Below, in pieces: positions 23,637 through 35,500 of a DNA stretch of 64,000 bases. Numbering within the stretch: the first letter of the stretch is position 1; every line of letters begins with the position of its first letter. Below the pieces are notes generated by a model, which was not told the origin of the DNA, searched no databases, and worked only from the letters and a program-made list of their open reading frames with translations. The DNA is from Parapristionchus giblindavisi. Lineage: Eukaryota > Nematoda > Chromadorea > Rhabditida > Diplogasteridae. The stretch covers positions 1 through 64,000 of the forward strand of contig CALSFV010000025.1 of NCBI GenBank assembly GCA_943737045.1, in the 5' to 3' direction. Position numbers and translations under genes: made by a program.

Positions 23637-25796
23637 TTAAGAGACCGGCTCGGTAAGACTCGAGCATGGTCCGGACATTCGCGAGGACTTTCGATCTGGG
23701 GCTCAATACTTTCATCATAGACACATACCGGGGGGAGACCGATGAAAGTTATAGTGAAAACGCCCTTAGGCTCAAACCCGGCTCACATATGTTGCATTAA
23801 GTAAAAATTTTTAAAAAATCAGAAATTTTCAATCGCGATAGCTAGGACTTTTATTTCTTTTTATTGGTGAATAACATGTCATGCACTCTTACAAACACAG
23901 CTGAACAGTAATATCATATCGTTCTGGATAAGTTTTTTCGTGTCTGATTTTAAGATTTTTCCTCTTCTATCGTCATTGAAGAGAGACGGCAAGCACTGAC
24001 ATAGTACATATTGTAGCCCTGACAATTATGTACATGATGGTCACATTCCCGTAGAAATCCAAGTTACTAAAATTTTGAAAATTACAGCTGAATGTGAGAT
24101 ATGTGTAATTTGCAAAAATCGAAAATTAAATTTCTTGTAAATCGCAAGAGTAAGAGGTAGCTTTATTATGTCATTATACTCGTAGTAATGCGAGTGCACA
24201 GAAAAAATATACAAGTAGACTCGGACTACATTTTTTAAAAATTTAGAAAAATCATTATTTTATTTTTATTTTTTCAACCCCCACATTCAGTCGACCGTCA
24301 AGGCAAGTTGATTCATAGGGCGAATGGTGGCTGTTGCATGTGCGTTTGCAGAAACGACTGCTACGTGAAGAATCGTCGTTTCGCAGATCTCGAATTTATT
24401 TTTTTAGTTATCAAACTTGAATATTTATATGTTTCTTTCATATAAATCGGTTGGAAGGTAGCGTACTGCATCCAAAGAAATCACCAGGAATCGCGAACTA
24501 ATTTTTTTCAGTAGACCCATGATTCTCAACCATGACCCGGGGTTCATGGTTGAGAATGGCTGAGGTCGAAAAATTCATGATGATCCCAGACCAAATACTA
24601 TTTGGCATTATATCAACAGTGGGCCAACTTTTATTTTTTATGGATACCATAACTCGAATTACCGTACTAGTAATGCACGCACCTGAATTTTCCGAGAATT
24701 TCACCACATTATTATAGGATACGGTAGCTAGATTACGGTAATTCGAGATATGGTATCCATAAAAATAAAAGTTGGTCCACTGTTGATATAATGCCACATA
24801 GTATTTGGTCTGGGATCATCATGAATTTTTCGACCTCAGCCATTCTCAACCATGAACTCGGGGTCATGGTTGAGAATCATGGGTCGATTCCTGGCGATTA
24901 CGGTAGTTCAATACCGTATACTCCTACTGATAAAAATGGTACAGCTTTGGATGCAGTACGCTACCTTCCAACCGATTTATATGAAAGAAACATATAAATA
25001 TTCAAGTTTGATAACTAAAAAAATAAATTCGAGATCTGCGAAACGACGATTCTTAACGTAGCAGTCGTTTCTGCAAACGCACATGCAACAGCCACCATTC
25101 ACCCTATGAATCAACTTGCCTTGACGGTCGACTGAATGTGGGGGTTGAAAAAATAAAAATAAAATAATGATTTTTTCTAAATTTTTTAAAAATGTAGTCC
25201 GAGTCTACTTGTATATTTTTCCTGTGCACTCGCATTACTACGAGTATAATGACATAATAAAGCTACCTCTTACTCTTGCGATTTACAAGAAATTTAATTT
25301 TCGATTTTTGCAAATTACACATATCTCACATTCAGCTGTAATTTTCAAAATTTTAGTAACTTGGATTTCTACGGGAATGTGACCATCATGTACATAATTG
25401 TCAGGGCTACAATATGTACTATGTCAGTGCTTGCCGTCTCTCTTCAATGAGGATAGAAGAGGAAAAATCTTAAAATCAGACACGAAAAAACTTATCCAGA
25501 ACGATATGATATTACTGTTCAGCTGTGTTTGTAAGAGTGCATGACATGTTATTCACCAATAAAAAGAAATAAAAGTCCTAGCAATCGCGATTGAAAAGTT
25601 ATGTTTTTTTTTTTAAATTTTAGTTAATGCAACATATGTGAGCCGGGTTTGAGCCTAAGGGCGTTTTCACTATAACTTTCATCGGTCTCCCCCCGGTATG
25701 TGTCTATGATGAAAGTATTGAGCCCCAGATCGAAAGTTCTCGCGAATGTCCGGCGAGGGGTCGAAATGCTCGAGTCTTACCGAGCCGGTCTCTTAA
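23637..25796. mobile_element. TTAA-flanked palindromic element with a nested foldback
   Basis: TTAAGAGACCGGCTCGGTAA at the left is mirrored by TTACCGAGCCGGTCTCTTAA at the right. Arms of roughly 850 bp match as inverted copies. The centre (24510-24900) is another dispersed foldback family (TTCTCAACCATGA ends) also seen at 40205-40610. Confidence 0.88.
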
Positions 25797-27437
25797 TTTA
25801 CTATTTCTGCTTTCGAAATATGGTTCTAGATGTATTGCCTTTGTCGTTGTTTGCTTTTCTTGTTTCGATAAATTGAATTTCCATTAATTGAAATGATTTT
25901 TAAAATATTTTCGGTGATGCAAATGCTCTTTCTGGTATTTTTGTGTACATCTTAAATTTTAATCCGATTTGAATAAACCAAGAATATCATGTTACCTTTT
26001 GTTGCCGATATTGTCTTTGCTGGTTACAAATTTCGATTAAATGTGATAAAGTATTGATGTTTGGTTATAATGTATCTAGTTGTGTCTGTATATGAAACGT
26101 CAAGTCGTAGTGCAATTACATTTATTGTTTTTGTTGTCAGACTGAACCCATCACAGGATACGGTTTTTTTATTATAAATTATTATTTAAAAAAAAGTTCT
26201 TAATAATAATAAATTTATGCGTTTTACAAGAAAACACGGTAAATAATAATAGATAAATAAATTTAAAAAACCTCTCTTGCATCTTCACTTGCATTGCGTT
26301 AAAAATAAATCTCTGATATTGTGATGGGCGCGAAACGCGAATCCACCTGCCCCTCATTGTCAATTGTCTCTCCATTGCGATAATGGATTTTGAATAGTCA
26401 ATGCATTTGACTGATTACAGTATGCGGCTATCGACTTTTGTGCGATCGGCTACTAATTCTATGAATTCATCATTAAGGTACCGTAATCTTGCAGTATGAA
26501 TCGTTAATCTACCGTAATCCGTTACAGTAATCTGCTTATGATTTCTTTAGCTGTTCTATGTATACTTTTCCATACGGCACTAGATCTTAACCACCTAAAA
26601 TTTCCGAAAAATAGTTTTTGTATTCACGGAGATTTGCTCTATAATTATGCCTGTCCAGTTTAGTGACGAAAGAACTCGAGGGTCCAATTCTTTAAACATA
26701 GAGTCATAAGCTGTTAATGTGCGTGCACCATCTAGATGATATAAGAAAATGATGCGTGCACAATGAACTCATTTGGTGCAATAGTATTTGCTCCGGTGAC
26801 CTCTGCCACTGGGTTGCCGCTCTCACTCTCCGTGGTTACTGCGATTTCTTTCAAAAATTATTTTTAATTACGATATGCTTATTAAATGATAACTATGTAT
26901 AAAACAATAATAAATATAATGAGCTAGTACAAGATAATATGTGAAAAAGTATTTAGAAATGGAGAATCCAAAGGATAGAGAGGGTAGGGCCATGAAGTTA
27001 TGGATGAAGAATGAAACTATTCGTTCACGTGAGTGAGGAAGGGAAGCAGACAAAATTATTTTTATTAGATCCTGACTTTATTTTACCTCGACGCATGGTG
27101 TTTGTAGTAGGTTTTTTAAGCAAAGAAATAATAAAAAAAGAAAAAAAATTAGTTTAAATTAGATAAGTTTTGTTATGTTTACATTTATATATTTTTTTGT
27201 TTTGTGAAGTATTATATTAAGCTATAATAGTTTAATTAAACGTAACCAAAAAGGTTAAAGTAAGTACCGTATTTTTATACTTGGGACCTTTGTAGAAAGA
27301 GCGATAAATATATATAGAGGGAGAAAGATAGAGCGAGAGAGTAGTTTTGGTAATAATGTATGGGAGAGGGACAATACATATGACCTAACAGTGCATCTCT
27401 GTGACCTGTGCAAGATCTCTCTCCCTCTATCTCTCTG
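25797..27437. other. AT-rich intergenic region between genes A and B
   Basis: No exon, RNA gene or mobile element recognised. This is the right end of duplication unit 1. Confidence 0.5.
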
Positions 27438-27439
27438 TA

Positions 27440-28597
27440 TGGGAGAGGGGGAGGGAGAGGGGGAGGGAGAGGGGGAGGGAGAGGGGGAGGGAGAGGGGAG
27501 GGAGAGGGGGAGGGAGAGGGGAGAGGGAGAGGGGGAGGGAGAGGGGGGGAGGGGAGAGGGGGAGGGAGAGGGGGAGGGAGAGGGGGAGGGAGAGGGGGAG
27601 GGAGAGGGGGAGGGAGAGGGGGAGGGAGAGGGGGAGGGAGAGGGAGAGGGAGAGGGAGAGGGAGAGGGAGAGGGAGAGGGAGAGGGAGAGGGAGAGGGAG
27701 AGGGAGAGGGAGAGGGAGAGGGAGAGGGAGAGGGAGAGGGAGAGGGAGAGGGAGAGGGAGAGGGAGAGGGAGAGGGAGAGGGAGAGGGAGAGGGAGAGGG
27801 AGAGGGAGAGGGAGAGGGAGAGGGAGAGGGAGAGGGAGAGGGAGAGGGAGAGGGAGAGGGAGAGGGAGAGGGAGAGGGAGAGGGAGAGGGAGAGGGAGAG
27901 GGAGAGGGAGAGGGAGAGGGAGAGGGAGAGGGAGAGGGAGAGGGAGAGGGAGAGGGAGAGGGAGAGGGAGAGGGAGAGGGAGAGGGAGAGGGAGAGGGAG
28001 AGGGAGAGGGAGAGGGAGAGGGAGAGGGAGAGGGAGAGGGAGAGGGAGAGGGAGAGGGAGAGGGAGAGGGAGAGGGAGAGGGAGAGGGAGAGGGAGAGGG
28101 AGAGGGAGAGGGAGAGGGAGAGGGAGAGGGAGAGGGAGAGGGAGAGGGAGAGGGAGAGGGAGAGGGAGAGGGAGAGGGAGAGGGAGAGGGAGAGGGAGAG
28201 GGAGAGGGAGAGGGAGAGGGAGAGGGAGAGGGAGAGGGAGAGGGAGAGGGAGAGGGAGAGGGAGAGGGAGAGGGAGAGGGAGAGGGAGAGGGAGAGGGAG
28301 AGGGAGAGGGAGAGGGAGAGGGAGAGGGAGAGGGAGAGGGAGAGGGAGAGGGAGAGGGAGAGGGAGAGGGAGAGGGAGAGGGAGAGGGAGAGGGAGAGGG
28401 AGAGGGAGAGGGAGAGGGAGAGGGAGAGGGAGAGGGAGAGGGAGAGGGAGAGGGAGAGGGAGAGGGAGAGGGAGAGGGAGAGGGAGAGGGAGAGGGAGAG
28501 GGAGAGGGAGAGGGAGAGGGAGAGGAGGGAGAGGGAGAGGGAGAGGGAGAGGGAGAGGGAGAGGGAGAGGGAGAGGGAGAGGGAGAGGGAGAGGGAG
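27440..28597. repeat. 1.16-kb (GGGAGA)n array
   Basis: The first 200 bp mix GGGGAGGGAGAG dodecamers; from about 27640 it is nearly pure GGGAGA with one GGA interruption near 28524. Purine-only on the + strand. Equivalent position to the 70-bp array at 203-272. Long GEGEGE, RGRGRG and SLSLSL frames here are artefacts of the hexamer. Confidence 0.97.
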
Positions 28598-29533
28598 GTC
28601 AACAGATTGTCTCTCTAGTTGTGGGAGGAGTTATGTATGACCAAGCTATCTAACCTGTGTGAGCTTTATCTTGCAAAAGTAGAGTGATAGACATTAGGTC
28701 CATGGCCTAAACACTGCATCGTCTTAGATTTATTATCGCCCCCCCCCCCATTAAAACTGTCCAACACAACGCATTATTAATTTTTTCCTTTCATTCTCTC
28801 TCTAATTCTATATCTCTCTGATTCCTAACTGTAATACACAGAGCGCACACGTTTGTTCAAAATTAGAGAAGGATGGGAATAGCGGGGCAACAGAGATGCT
28901 GAGGCGACTTTTCTTTTTTTACAGAAGCTGAACTAACCCATGGTGTTTTACATTTAACACTTTATAGCTGTTCTTCATTCTGCTTTAGTTTCATTTTGCA
29001 CTTTTTCTCTGTGTCTCTCAGCCTCCTTTATGCAAAAGTGAACAATTCGAATGAGCTTTATCAAATGTCATTTATTTTTTTATTTTTTTTGTTACTATTT
29101 CATAATTGCAATTGACACCGATAAGAACAGCTTGAAAGTATCCACAATCTCCGTTTCTCTTTTTCCCTCATCACTCTCCTTTCACATGACGTGATCTGGT
29201 ATTTTCAAACTAGTAGTTTACTTATATTTCCCACTAGCCGTAGACTTGCAAATCTACGGCTAGTTAAACGTAAGTTTACTAGAAGTGGTGTATAATACGG
29301 TGATGCATTTCGTCAAATGTTCTTTCACTTGTAGTAAACTAGCAGTAAACTACTAGTCTGTGACGTAACATAAGTAAACTACTAGTTTGGAAATACCAGA
29401 GCCCTTCCCCTTGTTTTTTTTTTCTGCCGAGCGCCCTCTTTCCCATGATCCTTGATTTTAGCCTGATACGAAATTTACCGCGTTCCTGGTATGAAAAAAA
29501 ATATCAGAGTTAAAAAAAAACTATTAATTTCAG
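28598..29533. repeat. 5' segment of duplication unit 2
   Basis: Near-identical to 273-1217, with small indels (polyC length, a missing CCAGGAACC near 29425). Contains the MITE copy at 29195-29401 and no gene before exon 1 of gene B. Confidence 0.9.
29195..29401. mobile_element. CTCTGGTATTTT-type MITE, duplicated copy
   Basis: Same insertion as 866-1074, carried along by the gene duplication. Confidence 0.8.
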
Positions 29534-32500
29534 ATGTCTGTCCACAAAAGCCTCGAGGAGATAGCAATAGATCGGTTTGCTGATCTTATAATAGCCAAAA
29601 GAATGCCTACATTTGACACACCGCTCCCGATTTCCATTTCAAATGGTGTAGTTCGAAGTTTGAATTGGAAATGTCGTCTAAACTCTTCCCTATCATTACT
29701 TGATACAAAGAGATTTACTATTACCGAGGTATCCTTCACATTGAAATTTTTAAAAAGTTGAAAAATTACGGTATGCCGCAATATGTTATACTCTCATCGT
29801 CTGCGCTCTTTCTCTTTATCCTTCTAACTCTCTTTTTCGGTCTACTGTTTTCTCTGTCGCACCATGACAGCTCTCGAAGCGCTGTGTCAGACATGAAATG
29901 ATTGAGAAAATTACAAAAAAAAAGTGCCCGATTTAGTATAGGTATCCAGGAACGGTGGCAAAACATTTGCGGCAAACGTGAGAAAACCGACTAGACTAGA
30001 GTCCGACTAGACTTGTGACGTCACGTTTGCAGGCAAACAATTTCCCACCGTTCATGGATACGGCCTGAGGACGTAACCACCAACAAATTCATTTCATTGA
30101 TATTATATCTATGATTTATATCTATGATATTCAAAATCATACGCTATAAATAAAACAGAACGTCACGATGTTTGTTACCGGCCACGCCCCCTATTCTTTC
30201 TCTCTTTCTCTCTCTCCGCCGCGCCCTACAACTTTCATGTTAAAACATGTCGCGCGCGCTATCTCTCTCTCTTCTCTCTCTCTCTTCCAGAATGTCCGAG
30301 AAACTTGTAGAACATTGAGCTCCGCGTTAGCGGAGTTCTCGTCTGGTGATAAATAAAATAATTGCCCACAGAAAATAACATGTCCTGTCTTTTCTCTGAC
30401 TGCTCTCTTCTCACACTTGGGCGTAATCTCTCACCTTCCCTTTAAAGATGGGGACCTTCGAGTTTTTTTCGCAATAAGACTGTTCGGATAGAGTGATAAA
30501 GATTCATGACACAAACCGAATGACTTATCTTATATTGATTCCCGATATGTTTAAAGCTCACTGATAGCATTGAAAGTACAACTTTCAAGGCACGTAGAGA
30601 GTGCTTATCCGATTTGCATACTTGGCTCTATCATTTTCTCATTGTCCATCTTATATTATAGAATTACAAAAGTTTTTTCTTATACCACGCAAATGCCGAG
30701 TTAGTAAAGTTCACCACCATTGAGAAAAACGTACTCCAAAATTTTCACTAAATTTTCGGGAGTTTTTCCGATCGTTTTTTAAATGCATATAATTTTATTT
30801 TTGCTGAAAGCCCAATGAAATGACGAGTAAGCGCCATAAAATTCAATAAACTAAGCGAAAATGGAATGTCGTGCGAAGAAGTGGGCGGAGTCAGAGTATT
30901 GCGCGGCAAAGAGCGGAATTTGTATTGTTCGGACAGTTTTAATTCTATAATAACACGCATCTCGCCTAAGAATTGACCGATTCTACTGCACACTTTTGAG
31001 TTGACCCCCTCTTTTCTCCACAGTTTTCGATGCCCCTTGGGTAGGATATCCCAGATCCAGAGTAGTAAGGATGGTAGATCAAGTGCGTCAAATTTCGTCG
31101 TTGAGGATCTTTCCGATGCGATTTTCAACCATTTTCAAGGGGATTTGGCTGAATTACGTCCAAAAAACTGCATTTAAATGCTGGTAGATCACTAATAGAC
31201 GCTTTGATCTACTCGCCATTGAGGGCTCCTTGAAAGGATTGTCCTGTAGCATACGGGATAATGGGCTGAGACTTAACTCGTTTCTTTTTTTCGACCGTTC
31301 TCACATTGCTGCTTATATTTCCATATATTTTAAATTGTCCTCTCTTTGCAAGCTCTCTTGTTGCGCTTGATGCGTCCATAACCGAACCGATAACCGAGTC
31401 GTTAACTGAGGACTGGATCAATGATGTCATTTAGTTTACGTTTATCTATTTAAGTTCGTAGCACAAATTTCAGGCAGAGATTAGACTCACCGAATCAGAC
31501 TACGATTCAATATCAACCATTCTCCAACATCGACTGAAGAAATTGATCTTATATGGAAAGTTGAGAGGTAGCGATCGTTTTTTAGCAGAATTTAAATTTT
31601 TTCATTTAGTTTAAATTTATTTATTTTAAATTAAATTCATTTATTTATATTCATAATTTAAAAAAATAATTAAAAGGTACACATATAGGTGCATACAAGG
31701 ATAACGAATGGGCCTTCCAGGAACATATTGCTGACGAATTATCGAGCGCGAACTTCGTTGGTATGTCTCAGGGCTGTGCGTAAAATCATTTTCGTAGAAT
31801 TTTTGTAAAACGCAATTTTACGACTTATTTTCTCGTAAAAAAATCGTAAAAAAACTCATAAAAAAATTTCGCGTCTAAATTACAAGAAATTGTCCCAAAG
31901 GTACTTTGTGAAAAAATATATGAAACCCACTAATGTTCATTCACATATCTCTCAACACTCTTATGCAACGAGATGGCATCCAATGATTCTCTCTGACGCA
32001 CTCTCCGTCGCGCGACTAAACCTGTTTGAGATGCGCCGTGGTGACTAATGAAAGTATCATCCCGCAAACTCGCCTGGCATCCGCCTCGCCCTCTTTATAT
32101 CTCATCTTTTTTCTAAAACTTATGCCAGACTTGGAAAATGGGATTATTCCTTTCCCTGACTGTTGCCCCACTATTACAGAGGCTGAACTATCGTGTCTCT
32201 CGACATGAAACAGCCGATAAAATCGGTGTGACGTTTTCCTCGAATAACTAGAAAATGGGTTGTCATAGCTATTCGATCATGGAAAAACTTTTTATTCGCT
32301 TTTCCGAGAGCATCATTTTCCTTTTTTTAATAGTCGATTGGACCATTTTGAACGCAGATACGATCAAAAAAAATTAGTACATAGATACGGTAAATGAACA
32401 ACATAACGAATTTGCACGTGATCTGAAAACCTTTTTCTGCAATAATACGGAAGGTTTCAATAGACAATTTCGGGAACATGTCACCTTTTGGTAAAAAAAT

Positions 32501-35500
32501 GTGTTTTTCACGTTTTTCGCCCCTGAAGACGACCTAGCAGCGAACGGGTCATGAACAACATTTTTGGAACGCATTAGAATACGCATTAGAAAAATAAATA
32601 TTGTTTCTCGGAAAATACGGAAAATTCGGAAAATTTCGGAAAAATCTAATTTTTCGTTTTAATACTCTAATTTTCATGTTTTTTTCTCGATTTTTTGCTT
32701 TATCGAGCTCCAGAAAATCACAACAGCCACAATCAACAGCAAATCAAGAACAAAAGCTCATATCCAAGCATCGGAACCTCATATTAATGATAAGGCAATG
32801 GTGAAAATTCACTTTTTGAAGAAAGAATTTAGAATAAAATGAGTATTTCAGTGGGGCAAGATCTAGCCTTCCGTTCTTTAGCGCGCTGTGTCATTTTCTT
32901 ATGCAAGTACATTTTATACGCACAATATATGGGGAATTTTTTTTCGAGTGGATGGTCTCACGTATACCGAAATTATAGACAAAAACGATTCGGAATTTTT
33001 TTTAAAAATTCGGAAATTTTTCCGACGATTTTTCTCATCGGAAAATCGGAAAACGGAAAATGCACAGAAAAATCGGAAAATCGGAAAACGGAAAATGCAC
33101 AGCCCTGATATACAGTACCGTGCAAAAGTATACCAAAAATTACATTTTTCAATGTAACTTTGCTTGCATGTAACCAATCAGCGTAATTTTTTGATATGTT
33201 GTTCGCACATGTCTTACCATCGTATTGTGCAAGAAATAGAGCGACGTTTTTTTCAGAAATCAGAAAAATTCATGAATTTTCTGATTTTACATAGATACGG
33301 TAAATGAACAACATAACGAATTTGCACGTGATCTGAAAACCTTTTTCTGCAATAATACGGAAGGTTTCAATAGACAATTTCGGGAACATGTCACCTTTTG
33401 GTAAAAAAATGTGTTTTTCACGTTTTTCGCCCCTGAAGACGACCTAGCAGCGAACGGGTCATGAACAACATTTTTGGAACGCATTAGAATACGCATTAGA
33501 AAAATAAATATGACACCTGCCAGCTCGCTGTACGATGTAAATAGATTGGTCCCAAAAAATAGATAGGTCCGTAGAAAATAGATAGGTTCCATGAAAATTG
33601 ATTGGAACCAACAGCTTCATGAAACTGGATGCTTTTTTCGAAGCAAGTAATCGTGCACTGAATTGTCCATTCTTTATACTTTAATATAATTATTTTTTCT
33701 CATGATGAATGGATTGATGAATGGTCGTGCTAATTTCTTGCATATCACTTGTCCCTTGCATAATAGATATGCTATGCATTTGAATATTCATTCGCGAGCC
33801 TCCATCTTTAAGGATTTTAATTTTTCGTGAATACAGTCCCGCAGAATCGCAGCCTTAGCAGGCGTCACGCCGCGTCACGCGACGTGACCCCTTTGATCGC
33901 CATGCAGTTTTGTGCTTTATGGCTCGTTAAAAAATAGTGGAAAACCGAAATCTGCGACTTTCCACCCGTTAAAAATGTACCCGGAAAGTCGAAAATGGAA
34001 AGACGGAATTTGAATTCGCCAGCGCACAAAGAGGTGCGGGAATTCAAATTCCGACTTTTCGAGTTGAATTTCCTTTTTAACTGCTACAAATTGATGACGG
34101 AAACTCTTAATTTGAATTCCCGCACCTCTTTGCGCGCGCGCGAATCCATTTTCGACTTTCCGGGTACTTTTTTAACGGGTGGAAAGTCGCCGGTTTTTCA
34201 CTATTTTTTAACGAGCCATAACTGTAAGTGTTTTAGGTGTCTCAAATGGACATGAGAAAAGAATAGAAAAATATTTTAAAATTAATGAAAATCAATTTTA
34301 AAAATACGGCACGGCAATTCAGTGGTGAGGTGTTATACCGTAATTCTCCATTTTCCCAATCGATAATTGAGAATTTCGGTATTACACCACACCACTGAAT
34401 TGCCGTGCCGTATTTTTAAAATTGATTTTCATTAATTTTAAAATATTTTTCTATTCTTTTCTCATGTGCATTATATGCATATGACCGAATAGCTTATCAA
34501 AAACGTATTTGAGACACCTAAAACACTTACAGTTGAGCACAAAACTGCATGGCGATCAAGGCGTCACGTCGCGTGACGCGGCGTGACGCCTGTTAAAGCG
34601 GCGATTCTGCGGGACTGAATGATATACGGCAGGGCTGTGCGGAAAAAAGTTTTTAAAAAAATTTCGGAAAACTAAATTTTTCCGAACTTGTTTCTCGGAA
34701 AATACGGAAAATTCGGAAAATTTCGGAAAAATCTAATTTTTCGTTTTAATACTCTAATTTTCATGTTTTTTTCTCGATTTTTTGCTTTATCGAGCTCCAG
34801 AAAATCACAACAGCCACAATCAACAGCAAATCAAGAACAAAAGCTCATATCCAAGCATCGGAACCTCATATTAATGATAAGGCAATGGTGAAAATTCACT
34901 TTTTGAAGAAAGAATTTAGAATAAAATGAGTATTTCAGTGGGGCGAGATCTAGCCTTCCGTTCTTTAGCGCGCAGTGTCATTTTCTTATGCAAGTACATT
35001 TTATACGCACAATATATGGGGAATTTTTTTTCGAGTGGATGGTCTCACGTATACCGAAATTATAGACAAAAACGATTCGGAATTTTTTTTTCGACGATTT
35101 TTCTCATCGGAAAATCGGAAAACGGAAAATGCACAGAAAAATCGGAAAATCGGAAAACGGAAAATGCACAGCCCTGATATACAGTACCGTGCAAAAGTAT
35201 ACCAAAAATTACATTTTTCAATGTAACTTTGCTTGCATGCAACCAATCAGCGTAATTTTTTGATATGTTGTTCGCACATGTCTTACCATCGTATTGTGCA
35301 AGAAATAGAGCGACGTTTTTTTCAGAAATCAGAAAAATTCATGAATTTTCTGATTTTGGCGATTTTCACATTTTGAACTATTATTTTTGATTGTTTTTTA
35401 AATTTTTTTACTTGTTTGCATTATGCTGAAAAATTGTTTTATCTTTTCAGGAGATAGGTCGACCAAAGAACTCAAAGAAACTCAGTCGATCGGATCGACA

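Noticed and set aside
27391..28653. Three overlapping 390-420-codon frames on + and one on - ([24 protein letters not shown])
   Set aside because: They are six-frame translations of a GGGAGA hexamer array with no stop codons; no coding signal outside the array.
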